64,000 nt of DNA from Paenalcaligenes hominis_A (GTDB lineage Bacteria; Pseudomonadota; Gammaproteobacteria; Burkholderiales; Burkholderiaceae_B), in the NCBI RefSeq assembly GCF_041359055.1, contig NZ_JBGJKZ010000003.1:372001-436000 (forward strand), given 5' to 3'. A program made the translations under genes and the position numbers. Below, piece by piece: positions 54,830 through 63,315 of this stretch (the first letter of the stretch is position 1; the number at the start of each line of letters is the position of its first letter). Below the pieces are notes generated by a model that saw only the letters and a program-made list of their open reading frames with translations, was not told the DNA's origin and did not search any database.

Positions 54830-56128
54830 ATGAACAGAAACATTGTGGTGATTGGCACCCAGTGGGGTGACGAAGGTAAAGGCAAGATCGTAGACTGGCT
54901 CGCCGAGTCAGCTCAGGGTGTAGTACGCTTTCAAGGCGGTCATAATGCCGGTCATACCTTATGGATTAACGGTCACAAAACCGTTTTGCGTTTAATTCCC
55001 TCTGGGATCATGCATGATCATGTCACCTGCTATATTGGCAATGGCGTGGTGTTGTCCCCCGAGGCTCTTTTAACCGAAATTAACGAGTTAGAGTCTGCTG
55101 GCGTTAACGTGCGCGAGCGCTTGCAGATTTCTGTTGCTTGTCCTTTAATTTTGCCTTATCACATTGCCGTAGATCAGGCGCGTGAAGCCCAAAAAAGTCC
55201 CGATAAAAAAATCGGTACGACAGGGCGTGGTATTGGTCCTGCCTATGAAGACAAAGTGGCACGACGTGCATTACGTGTCCAAGACCTCTACGACTTGCCT
55301 TTATTCGAAGAAAAGCTAATCGAAGTCTTGGATTACCATAACTTTGTGTTGAAAAACTATCTTCATGCAGATACGGTTGATGCTGGGTTGGTTTTAGAGC
55401 AAGCAGTGCGTTACGCCGAAGCCTTAGAGCCAATGGTAGCCGATGTGACCAATCACTTATACCAAGCCTCCAAAGCAGGGCATAAGCTGTTGTTCGAGGG
55501 TGCGCAGGGCGCTTTGCTTGATATAGACCATGGTACTTACCCATATGTGACAAGCAGCAATTGCTTGGCCGGTGCTGCCTCAGCAGGTTCAGGTGTAGGT
55601 CCGCAGCAGTTAAACTACGTGTTAGGTATTGCGAAGTGCTACACCACGCGCGTGGGTTCAGGTCCATTCCCCACCGAGCTTCATGATGAGATTGGTACTC
55701 GTTTGGCCGAAGTGGGTAAAGAGTTTGGCTCCGTAACAGGGCGTGCACGTCGTTGTGGTTGGTTTGATGGCGCTGCCATGAAGCGTACCGTAATGCTAAA
55801 TGGCATCACTGGGTTATGTGTTACCAAGCTCGATGTGTTGGACGGCTTGGAAACCATTAAAATTGGCGTGGGTTATCGCTACAAAGGTGAATTCCTTGAT
55901 GTGCTTCCCTATGGCGCGGATGCAGTAGCCGAGGCCGAGCCAGTGCTCGAGGAAATGCCAGGCTGGACCGAGTCTACCGTTGGAATTACGGAATACGATA
56001 AACTACCTGTTAACGCACGACGTTATCTAGAGCGTATAGCCGAGGTGTGCGAGGTGCCCATTGATATGGTGTCTACTGGGCCTGATCGCAATGAGACAAT
56101 TGTCTTGCGTGACCCCTTCACAAAATAA
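54830..56128 (+). CDS. purA: Adenylosuccinate synthetase
   Basis: First committed step from IMP to AMP (432 aa). The P-loop is GTQWGDEGKGK at the N terminus, with GTTGRGIGPAYEDK and the C-terminal STGPDRNET segments. ATG 54830 is chosen over the TTG at 54818. It follows hisZ in the gene order usual for this group. Confidence 0.97.
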   Translation: MNRNIVVIGTQWGDEGKGKIVDWLAESAQGVVRFQGGHNAGHTLWINGHKTVLRLIPSGIMHDHVTCYIGNGVVLSPEALLTEINELESAGVNVRERLQISVACPLILPYHIAVDQAREAQKSPDKKIGTTGRGIGPAYEDKVARRALRVQDLYDLPLFEEKLIEVLDYHNFVLKNYLHADTVDAGLVLEQAVRYAEALEPMVADVTNHLYQASKAGHKLLFEGAQGALLDIDHGTYPYVTSSNCLAGAASAGSGVGPQQLNYVLGIAKCYTTRVGSGPFPTELHDEIGTRLAEVGKEFGSVTGRARRCGWFDGAAMKRTVMLNGITGLCVTKLDVLDGLETIKIGVGYRYKGEFLDVLPYGADAVAEAEPVLEEMPGWTESTVGITEYDKLPVNARRYLERIAEVCEVPIDMVSTGPDRNETIVLRDPFTK

Positions 56129-56150
56129 AGCCTAACAGGTTTTATGTGTA

Positions 56151-56177
56151 ACAAAGCGGCCTATGGGCCGCTTTTGT
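56151..56177. terminator. Terminator after purA
   Basis: ACAAAGCGGCC pairs with GGCCGCTTTTGT around a short TATG-type loop; the stem is followed by TTTT. The flanking A-rich arm makes it symmetric. Confidence 0.8.
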
Positions 56178-56259
56178 TTTGGTGCTGTCTTTCCATATGG
56201 GGAAGATTGGTTTAACATTATGCACCATACTTCAGTTCATCAAATAGTTAGGATCGGCT

Positions 56260-56814
56260 ATGAGTCTGCCCCCCAACACTGATAGCGACCTGTGGGTCAG
56301 CTGGGATCAGTACAACGAATTAATCGAGAAACTCGCTTTGCAGGTACACGAGTCAGGCTGGAAGTTTGACAAAATTGTCTGTCTGGCCCGTGGCGGCATG
56401 CGCGTAGGGGATGTGATTTCGCGTATTTACGATGTGCCATTAGGCATTTTAGCAACCAGCAGCTACCGTGAGGCCGCTGGTACCGAGCAAGGCAGCTTGG
56501 ATATTGCCCAGTTTATCACCATTACCCGCGGCACATTAGATGGTAATGTGTTGCTGATTGACGACATGGTTGATACAGGGATGACTTTCAAGCGCGTGCG
56601 TGATCATTTGCGTACTCAATTTCCTGCTATCACCGAATTGCGCACTGGTGTACTGTGGTGGAAAGGGCACTCTACAGTGACTCCTGACTACTACGTAGAG
56701 CAGCTGCCAACTAACCCTTGGATTCATCAACCCTTCGAGGACTATGACACCATTCGTCCTTCGCAGCTAGAGGCGTGGATACGCAAGGGCAAGAGCACCA
56801 AGCAGGGTGATTGA
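56260..56814 (+). CDS. Phosphoribosyltransferase, purine-salvage type
   Basis: Type I PRTase of 184 aa with the PRPP loop VLLIDDMVDTGMT (about residues 97-109) and CLARGGMRVGDVISR as the pyrophosphate loop. Closest in layout to xanthine/hypoxanthine-guanine phosphoribosyltransferases, which salvage purine bases to nucleotides. Placement after purA supports purine salvage, but base specificity (xanthine, guanine or hypoxanthine) cannot be read. Confidence 0.82.
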   Translation: MSLPPNTDSDLWVSWDQYNELIEKLALQVHESGWKFDKIVCLARGGMRVGDVISRIYDVPLGILATSSYREAAGTEQGSLDIAQFITITRGTLDGNVLLIDDMVDTGMTFKRVRDHLRTQFPAITELRTGVLWWKGHSTVTPDYYVEQLPTNPWIHQPFEDYDTIRPSQLEAWIRKGKSTKQGD

Positions 56815-56816
56815 TT

Positions 56817-56846
56817 TTGACTACTAGGACTTAATCGTGCTAGTAT
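56817..56846 (+). promoter_or_regulatory. Candidate sigma-70 promoter for rpsU-dnaG-rpoD
   Basis: TTGACT (56817-56822), 18 bp, TAGTAT (56841-56846). It begins three bases after the phosphoribosyltransferase stop and lies 84 bp before rpsU. Confidence 0.5.
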
Positions 56847-56930
56847 CAGAGTCTAACCCTATTTTTCGTATCGTGCATGCATTGTGTCTGCACGAATTGT
56901 TTAATTTTTTACACAAGGCTTCAAAAGTAC

Positions 56931-57143
56931 ATGCCAATTGTTCGCCTGAAAGAAAACGAACCTTTCGAGGTCGCAATGCGCCGTTTTAAGCGCACCATTG
57001 AAAAAACTGGTTTATTGACCGAATTACGTTCACGCGAATTCTACGAAAAACCGACTGCTGAGCGCAAGCGTAAACGTGCTGCTGCTGTTAAACGTCACTA
57101 CAAACGTATCCGCAGCCAACAGTTGCCTCCGCGTTTGTATTGA
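56931..57143 (+). CDS. rpsU: Ribosomal protein S21
   Basis: Basic 70-aa protein with canonical N terminus MPIVRLKENEPFEVAMRRFK and Arg-rich C terminus. First gene of the macromolecular synthesis operon. The open frame upstream of ATG 56931 is leader sequence. Its stop overlaps the dnaG start (TTGA). Confidence 0.97.
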   Translation: MPIVRLKENEPFEVAMRRFKRTIEKTGLLTELRSREFYEKPTAERKRKRAAAVKRHYKRIRSQQLPPRLY

Positions 57144-59020
57144 TTCCTGATAGTTTTATTCAGGAACTGCTAGCGCGTGTCGATGTTGTAGATGTCGTTG
57201 GGCGCTACGTACAGTTACGCAAGGGTGGGGCCAATCTTATTGGCCTATGTCCCTTTCATAACGAAAAATCTCCATCTTTTACAGTCAGTCCCTCCAAACA
57301 GTTTTACCATTGTTTTGGGTGCGGGGCTCATGGTAGCGCTATCAGTTTTTTGATGGCACACACCGGGGCTAACTTCCCCGAGGCCGTTCGCTCATTAGCT
57401 AGCGAGGTCGGTTTAACTGTGCCCGAATCTGATCGCTCTCCACGTCAACGTATTGCGGATCAACAACGCAAAGAGCAACGTTCGCAACACCAACAAATTC
57501 TTGATGCGGCGCAGGAACATTATCTGCGACAGTTAAAACTGCATAAACCTGCTCAAGAATACCTAAAAAACCGAGGCTTAACGGGTCAGACCGCTTTGCG
57601 TTTTGGTTTAGGTTGGTCAAATGCCGATCGTCGTGATTTAGCGCGGGTGTATCCCAATTACGAAGAACCATTATTAGTTGAATCAGGGTTGGTGATAGAA
57701 GCCGAGGATGGGCGAAGATATGACCGCTTCAGAGCGCGTATTATGTTCCCCATCCGCAATCGCAAAGGTGATGTGATTGCATTCGGTGGACGCTTAATTG
57801 CCCCTGGTGAACCTAAATACCTGAATTCCCCCGAAACCCCGTTGTTTTCTAAAAGCCATGAGCTATATGGTTTATGGGAGAACAGACAGGGTATTCGTCA
57901 AGAAGGCTTTGTGACAGTGGTTGAAGGCTATATGGATGTAGTCGCCCTCTCGCAACAAGGTCTGAATAATGCTGTAGCCACCTTAGGCACAGCCACTACT
58001 GAACACCATATTCGTCATCTGATGCGAGCTAGTGATCGCATCGTTTTTTGTTTTGATGGCGATAAAGCGGGTCGACGTGCGGCGTGGCGGGCACTGACTA
58101 CTTGTTTGCCTCAGTTACGCGATGACGTGTCGATGCGGTTTTTGTTTTTACCAGCAGAGCACGATCCAGACTCGTATGTAAAAGAGTTTGGGGCGGATGC
58201 TTTTCGTGAGCAGGCCAAACAGTCTGCCGCTTTATCCACATTCATGTTGGATGAGCTAAGCGCGCGTCATAATTTGAATGAGGCGGAAGGGCGAGCCGCG
58301 TGTGTGCACGAGGCATTACCTTTGCTTAGTGCCCTATCCGACTGTACATTAAGCACTCAGATTGAGCATGAGTTTGCTCAGTTGGTGCGTTTAACCGCAG
58401 ATGAGTTGCAACTACGTTTGTTGCAGAACCAGTCTAATGCAGCCGTGCGTCGTGATGAGGCGGCGTTTTCTGCCCCCGCGGCGCATGAAAACACGGTTCC
58501 ATCAGATTCTAATATAACTGCAGCGCGCGGGCGCGGGCGGCGTGTTGTATCTCAGCAGCCCCGGTCTGGACATGGCGTTGGATCAAAGTCGCGCACTGTT
58601 ACGCCTATAGCAAAACGTTTATTGACTTTATTGGCTTCGCAACCTGGATTAGCCCAGAGTGTTAGCCACGAAGCTCTTGAAATTATTGTACAAAGCCCCA
58701 CCTTAGTCTTAGTGCACGAGCTTATTGTTTTGGTACATGAAACGCAGGCGCAGCATATTGCAGCCTTGCTACAAGCAGTTGATCCAGACTCTGAGTTAGC
58801 CCATGTATTGCATGGTGTAACGGCCGAGCTCATCACAGACGATGAAAACCTGAAGCTCCAAGCCGAGTGGGATGGGGCGCTGCGGCGGGTCGAGATTGAT
58901 GTAATTAAGCATGAGCAGTCGGCATTGGTTGCGGCAGGGCTGCCTGATGCAGCCTCTAGGCAACGCTATCAAGACCTAAGCCGACGTTTAGCGCAGTTGC
59001 ATACTGCACCATCTGTTTAA
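57140..59020 (+). CDS. dnaG: DNA primase
   Basis: Makes RNA primers at the replication fork (626 aa). The zinc-binding domain has C37, H40, C58 and C61, then the primase core and TOPRIM (VVEGYMDVVAL, FCFDGDKAGRRAA), a poorly conserved Ala/Arg-rich linker (about residues 430-490) and the C-terminal DnaB-interaction domain. The start is TTG at 57140, overlapping the rpsU stop; it gives the normal MIPDSFIQELL start. Confidence 0.96.
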   Translation: MIPDSFIQELLARVDVVDVVGRYVQLRKGGANLIGLCPFHNEKSPSFTVSPSKQFYHCFGCGAHGSAISFLMAHTGANFPEAVRSLASEVGLTVPESDRSPRQRIADQQRKEQRSQHQQILDAAQEHYLRQLKLHKPAQEYLKNRGLTGQTALRFGLGWSNADRRDLARVYPNYEEPLLVESGLVIEAEDGRRYDRFRARIMFPIRNRKGDVIAFGGRLIAPGEPKYLNSPETPLFSKSHELYGLWENRQGIRQEGFVTVVEGYMDVVALSQQGLNNAVATLGTATTEHHIRHLMRASDRIVFCFDGDKAGRRAAWRALTTCLPQLRDDVSMRFLFLPAEHDPDSYVKEFGADAFREQAKQSAALSTFMLDELSARHNLNEAEGRAACVHEALPLLSALSDCTLSTQIEHEFAQLVRLTADELQLRLLQNQSNAAVRRDEAAFSAPAAHENTVPSDSNITAARGRGRRVVSQQPRSGHGVGSKSRTVTPIAKRLLTLLASQPGLAQSVSHEALEIIVQSPTLVLVHELIVLVHETQAQHIAALLQAVDPDSELAHVLHGVTAELITDDENLKLQAEWDGALRRVEIDVIKHEQSALVAAGLPDAASRQRYQDLSRRLAQLHTAPSV

Positions 59021-59040
59021 CTACAGTAAAATAGTAGGTT

Positions 59041-59074
59041 TAGCACAAGCTTATAGCCTTGTGCTACGATTTTT
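59041..59074 (+). terminator. Terminator between dnaG and rpoD
   Basis: TAGCACAAG (59041-59049) pairs perfectly with CTTGTGCTA (59058-59066), followed by CGATTTTT. Similar placement to the dnaG-rpoD terminator/processing site of enterobacteria. rpoD is therefore probably also read from its own promoter in the next 200 bp. Confidence 0.75.
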
Positions 59075-59178
59075 AAGGAATAATTACGCGCTTTAAAAGG
59101 CCGAGTTGGCTTGATATCTCAGACGGATAAAACCACTGATTGCAGTAAATGACCTTGTGAACAGAGACAAGGATTGAA

Positions 59179-59289
59179 ATGATAAGTCGCAACATGGGTT
59201 TATACGTTTGTTTTACTTTTAAAGAGGGCGGTGTTATTCAGTTAACTTCACACCGTTACGGTGTTTTGCGTCAATGGGATTCAATATGA
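59179..59289 (+). CDS. Putative 36-aa leader reading frame coupled to rpoD
   Basis: An ATG at 59179 is preceded by AAGGA with five bases of spacing and opens a 36-codon frame (begins MISRNMGLYV, ends RQWDSI). Its TGA stop at 59287-59289 overlaps the rpoD start codon at 59286 as ATGA, the arrangement typical of translational coupling. I recognise no family. It could be a genuine leader peptide tuning sigma-70 synthesis, or chance; conservation in relatives would decide. Too short for standard gene-calling cutoffs. Confidence 0.4.
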   Translation: MISRNMGLYVCFTFKEGGVIQLTSHRYGVLRQWDSI

Positions 59290-61592
59290 CTCAATCGACT
59301 GGCAAGAAAGCGACAACTCGTTCTGTAACGATGGCAGCAGCTTCCGATTCGGACAGCACCTCTGTCAACGTCGACGCAGCACTTAACGAATCGCAAGACA
59401 CTGCCGTAGCCAAAAAAGCGGCAAAAAAAGCAGTTAAAAAAGCGGTCAAGAAAGTAGCTGTCAAAAAAGTAGCAGCAAAAAAAGCAGCTCCAGCTGAGGC
59501 GGTAGATGATGCAGCTGATGACGAGGTCAGCACTGTAGCGAAAAAAGCGGTGAAAAAGGCCGTAAAGAAAGCCGCTAAAAAGGCGGCTAAAAAAGCAGTG
59601 GCAAAATCGGCTGATGCACCAGCTGCTCGCCGTGGCCGTCCTGCTAAAACCACTACCTTTGATGATGACGATCACATCGAAGAGGGTGATGAGGTCATTC
59701 CAGACTTAAAACCGGTCAAAAAAGGTTCTAAGCGCGGTGCACGCGACGTATTTGGTGCACGTGGTCAGCTCACCCCCGAAGAACAAGAAGCCCGTCGTAA
59801 TCGTCTCAAAGCCTTAATTAAGCTCGGTAAAGAGCGTGGTTATCTCACCTATGGTGAAATTAACGACCATTTACCAGATGACTTGGTGGATGCCGAGGCC
59901 ATTGATGGCATTATTGGCACGTTCAGCGATATGGGCATTTCGGTTTACGATCAGGCTCCTGACGCTGAAACCTTGCTCATGAGCGATAACGCACCGCTTG
60001 CATCTAGCGATGATGACGTCGATGACGAGGCCGAAGCCGCATTAACCACCGTTGATTCTGATTTTGGTCGTACTACAGACCCAGTCCGCATGTATATGCG
60101 TGAAATGGGCTCCGTCGAGCTATTAACTCGCGAGGGTGAAATTGAAATTGCCAAACGCATCGAGGACGGTCTCAAGCACATGGTTATGGCAATTGCAGCG
60201 TGTCCAACCACAGTGAACGAGGTCTTGGCCTACATCAACGAGGTACGCAACGAGTCGCTCAGTATTGATGAGGTCGTTGATGGCCTAATTGACGACGATG
60301 GCGAGGAATACGCGGGCTCAGGTGTTACTGACGAAGACGATGAGGGTCCGGCTGGTGGTATGAGCAGCAAACAGCTTGAATACTTACGCACCAAATCACT
60401 CAAAAAATTTGATGTAATTCAAGAGTGGTTTGAGAAAATGCGTGTGGCATTCGAGTCCGAAGGTTATCGCAGTCCAGGGTATATCCAAGCCAAAGAAAAT
60501 ATTCTTAACGAGTTCATGGGTATTCGCTTTACTGCCAAAATGGTGGAAAAGCTAGCCGATACCATGCGTGAGCGTGTGGCCGAAGTTCGTGCTTTAGAGC
60601 GTGAAATTCTACAAATCTGTGTAACACGTGCTGAAATGCCTCGTTCACACTTTATCAAGAGTTTCCCTGGCAACGAAACAGATCTCGATTGGGTAACTAA
60701 CGAGCTAGCCTCAAACCCGCCGTATGCAGAAATTCTCGAGCGTTATGTACCAGCTATTCACGAAATTCAAGAAAAACTTCTTGAGATTCAAGCCAGTGTG
60801 GTCTTGCCTTTGACTGACCTCAAAGACGCTAACAAGCGCATGCTGAACGGTGAGGCCAAAGCGCGTAAAGCCAAGCGCGATATGACCGAAGCTAACTTAC
60901 GTTTGGTGATTTCTATTGCGAAAAAATACACCAATCGTGGTTTGCAGTTTTTGGATCTTATCCAAGAGGGCAATATTGGCTTGATGAAAGCGGTGGATAA
61001 ATTTGAATACCGTCGTGGTTACAAGTTCTCTACTTATGCTACTTGGTGGATTCGTCAGGCTATTACTCGTTCTATTGCTGACCAGGCACGTACCATCCGT
61101 ATACCGGTTCACATGATTGAAACCATCAACAAAATGAACCGCATTAATCGCCAAATTTTGCAGGAAACAGGGGTAGAGCCCGATCCAGCTACCTTGGCAC
61201 AAAAGATGGACTTGCCCGAGGATCGTGTACGCAAGATTCTGAAAATCGCTAAAGAGCCTATTTCTATGGAAACACCCATCGGTGACGATGATGATTCCCA
61301 CTTAGGTGACTTTATCGAAGACACCAATACGGTGTCGCCTTCTGACTCTGCTTTGCATGGCTCAATGCGTGATGTAGTAAAAGACGTGCTGGACTCTTTA
61401 ACTCCGCGCGAGGCCAAAGTGTTACGCATGCGTTTTGGTATTGAAATGAGCACTGACCAAACCCTTGAGGAGGTCGGTAAACAGTTTGATGTAACGCGTG
61501 AACGTATTCGTCAGATTGAAGCCAAAGCCTTACGTAAATTACGTCACCCCAGCCGAGCTGACAAACTGAAGTCCTTCCTCGAAGGAAAATAA
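59286..61592 (+). CDS. rpoD: RNA polymerase housekeeping sigma factor RpoD
   Basis: Primary sigma-70 (768 aa). After a short N terminus, residues about 42-113 are almost entirely Lys/Ala with Val (KKAAKKAVKKAVKK, KKAAKKAAKKAVAK), resembling histone H1 tails. Region 1.1 follows (LIKLGKERGYLTYGEINDHLP), then region 1.2 (TDPVRMYMREMG), the non-conserved region, region 2 (YATWWIRQAITRSIADQAR) and region 4.2 (VTRERIRQIEAKALRKLR). ATG 59286 fits the ATGA overlap with the upstream frame and has GGGA before it; an in-frame ATG at 59274 is the alternative. Confidence 0.96.
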   Translation: MTQSTGKKATTRSVTMAAASDSDSTSVNVDAALNESQDTAVAKKAAKKAVKKAVKKVAVKKVAAKKAAPAEAVDDAADDEVSTVAKKAVKKAVKKAAKKAAKKAVAKSADAPAARRGRPAKTTTFDDDDHIEEGDEVIPDLKPVKKGSKRGARDVFGARGQLTPEEQEARRNRLKALIKLGKERGYLTYGEINDHLPDDLVDAEAIDGIIGTFSDMGISVYDQAPDAETLLMSDNAPLASSDDDVDDEAEAALTTVDSDFGRTTDPVRMYMREMGSVELLTREGEIEIAKRIEDGLKHMVMAIAACPTTVNEVLAYINEVRNESLSIDEVVDGLIDDDGEEYAGSGVTDEDDEGPAGGMSSKQLEYLRTKSLKKFDVIQEWFEKMRVAFESEGYRSPGYIQAKENILNEFMGIRFTAKMVEKLADTMRERVAEVRALEREILQICVTRAEMPRSHFIKSFPGNETDLDWVTNELASNPPYAEILERYVPAIHEIQEKLLEIQASVVLPLTDLKDANKRMLNGEAKARKAKRDMTEANLRLVISIAKKYTNRGLQFLDLIQEGNIGLMKAVDKFEYRRGYKFSTYATWWIRQAITRSIADQARTIRIPVHMIETINKMNRINRQILQETGVEPDPATLAQKMDLPEDRVRKILKIAKEPISMETPIGDDDDSHLGDFIEDTNTVSPSDSALHGSMRDVVKDVLDSLTPREAKVLRMRFGIEMSTDQTLEEVGKQFDVTRERIRQIEAKALRKLRHPSRADKLKSFLEGK

Positions 61593-61612
61593 TTCCTTTT
61601 GTCTTAGGCAAG

Positions 61613-61648
61613 AAAACGGCACCCCATTGATGGGTGCCGTTTTTTTAT
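61613..61648 (+). terminator. Intrinsic terminator after rpoD
   Basis: ACGGCACCC (61616-61624) pairs perfectly with GGGTGCCGT (61632-61640), then seven T. The AAAA before the stem allows it to act on the minus strand too, although benE ends at 61755. Confidence 0.92.
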
Positions 61649-61754
61649 CTGTTGGGTCTACGAGTAGAGAAGGCAGATAAAACAGTTAATGCTGCATAAA
61701 TCTGTGGCTTGGCTATTACAGTAGAATTTTAGCGAATAGGAATAGTGGGGCAGA

Positions 61755-62915
61755 TTAAGCTGATGTGCGTGGTCGGGCATAATGAATCAACAAACCCAAC
61801 ACCAATCCCCAAAATGCACTACCTACATTAAAAAAACTCAAACCTGAAGCGGTAACCAAAAAGGTGAACAGCGTACTTTCTCGCTGGCTTTCTTTTTCAA
61901 AAGCACTAGCAAAGCTTTGGCTCAGTGTACTAATTAATGCGATGCCCGCTAAAGCGGTAATAAACGGTGCAGGCAATACATAAAAAATACCAATAATCGT
62001 AGCACCTAACAATCCACACAGTATGTATAAGCCGCCAGCAAACACTGCCGCCTTGTAACGCTGCTGGGGATTGGGGTCAGCCTCTGGGCTTAGGCATAAG
62101 GCGGCGGAGATGGCGGCTAGGTTATAGGCAAAACCACCAAAAGGGGCTAGCACTACTCCGAGTAGCCCCGTTGCCGTAATAATGGGAGAAAGACGCGGCT
62201 GATAACCAAAGCTTTGAATCATTGCCACACCGGGTAAATTTTGAGAGCTAAGCGTAACTAAAAACAAAGGCAGCCCCACCCCTAACAGAGCTGAACTGTT
62301 CCAAACAGGGCTTTGCCAAGCGGGCACGGCCCAGTGCCAGCTGATGGCTTCGCTATGCCATGCGCCTTGAATACTTAAAAAAAGAATGCCGGCAGTCAAG
62401 GTGGCAATAATTGCCAGACGCGGCCAAACCCAACGAACTATTAAATAGGCCAAGAGCATTACACCCACAAGCAGCTGGGCACTTTTATCCACATTAAAAA
62501 GCGCAATACCAAAATGCACCAAAATACCAGCTAACATAGCGGCCGCTAGATGGGGGGGAATCCATCGGCTAAAACGATGAAATAAGCCGCTCACTCCCAC
62601 TAAAACCATGAGTGCAGAAGCAAAAATAAAAATGCCTATGGCTTCGGCGTAAGAATACTGATGCAACGAGGTGGCAAGTAGGGCAGCGCCAGGTGTGGAC
62701 CAAGCCAACAAAATAGGCACACGCGTTAATAAAGAAAGCAAGATAGTGCCTGCGCCCACCCCTACACCCAATACCAGCATGGCGGAATTAAGTTGGGTTG
62801 CAGAGGCACCAGCGCTTTGAGCTGCCTGTAACACGATGGCAATGGAGCTGGTATAACCGACTAAAACAGCCAGAAAACCGGCGCTAAATGATGGGAAGGA
62901 TAAAGAAGGTTTCAT
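61755..62915 (-). CDS. benE: BenE-family transporter (benzoate/H+ symporter family)
   Basis: Polytopic inner-membrane protein (386 aa) with about eleven hydrophobic segments. BenE motifs include the FSAGFLAVLVGYTSS start, LAWSTPGAALLA, and the NLPGVAMIQSFGYQP and APFGGFAYNLAAISAA blocks typical of BenE within the nucleobase/ascorbate-like fold. No benzoate catabolic genes are adjacent, so the substrate may be another aromatic or anionic compound. Single-gene unit, convergent with rpoD and divergent from the cytochrome c4 gene. Confidence 0.85.
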   Translation of the reverse strand: MKPSLSFPSFSAGFLAVLVGYTSSIAIVLQAAQSAGASATQLNSAMLVLGVGVGAGTILLSLLTRVPILLAWSTPGAALLATSLHQYSYAEAIGIFIFASALMVLVGVSGLFHRFSRWIPPHLAAAMLAGILVHFGIALFNVDKSAQLLVGVMLLAYLIVRWVWPRLAIIATLTAGILFLSIQGAWHSEAISWHWAVPAWQSPVWNSSALLGVGLPLFLVTLSSQNLPGVAMIQSFGYQPRLSPIITATGLLGVVLAPFGGFAYNLAAISAALCLSPEADPNPQQRYKAAVFAGGLYILCGLLGATIIGIFYVLPAPFITALAGIALISTLSQSFASAFEKESQRESTLFTFLVTASGLSFFNVGSAFWGLVLGLLIHYARPRTSA

Positions 62916-63231
62916 AACAGTCGCGAAGGGGTCTGTCTTACAAGAAATTACCGCATAGTAAGTCGATAAAGAGAAATTGAATAGCTTAAATTAAAAAGCC
63001 ATGCATGAGAGCAAAAAGCGACTAAATATAAGCGTCAAAGGTGTAATACGCATGCGGTTTAGCTTAGGTGAGCCGCCATCGCGATTTGTTCACCAGTTCA
63101 GAGCGTGCTTGTTGAAAGTGAAGCAAAGGTAATAAAAGTTTAATTTATATGTAGTCCGCGGCCGTGATGCCACGATGACTAGGCACAAACCCGTATATTT
63201 AGAAAGATTTTGGCATATTTGGGTATTCCAT
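62916..63231. other. Gene-poor intergenic stretch between benE and cytochrome c4
   Basis: The 400-bp gap between the divergent benE and cytochrome genes is AT-rich and holds promoters for both. Apart from a cytochrome promoter candidate at its 3' end I see no tRNA, long hairpin or supported gene. A 43-codon frame at 63001-63132 lacks a ribosome-binding site. Confidence 0.6.
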
Positions 63232-63260
63232 TTGGCTAAATAGTAATAAGCATATAAAAT
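63232..63260 (+). promoter_or_regulatory. Candidate sigma-70 promoter for cytochrome c4
   Basis: TTGGCT (63232-63237), 17 bp, TAAAAT (63255-63260), the latter inside CATATAAAAT. Transcription would start near 63267, about 50 bp before the start codon. Confidence 0.45.
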
Positions 63261-63315
63261 TTAATTGTATGGGGCGCACTCTAGCGTTTGTTAATACTCT
63301 TTAGTGAGTTTGGAT

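Noticed and set aside
55104..55748. 214-codon minus-strand frame inside purA
   Set aside because: Antisense shadow of a highly conserved gene; composition is Leu/Arg/His-rich and matches no family I know.
59271..59675. Long minus-strand frames opposite the rpoD start, rich in Phe/Cys/Ala
   Set aside because: They are the mirror image of the Lys/Ala codon repeats of rpoD and have no independent coding signs.
61649..61754. tRNA gene after rpoD
   Set aside because: No T-loop consensus or cloverleaf arms can be formed; elsewhere in the window I also saw no tRNA, rRNA or CRISPR repeats.
63001..63132. 43-codon frame between benE and cytochrome c4
   Set aside because: No ribosome-binding site, no recognisable family, and it lies in an expected promoter region.
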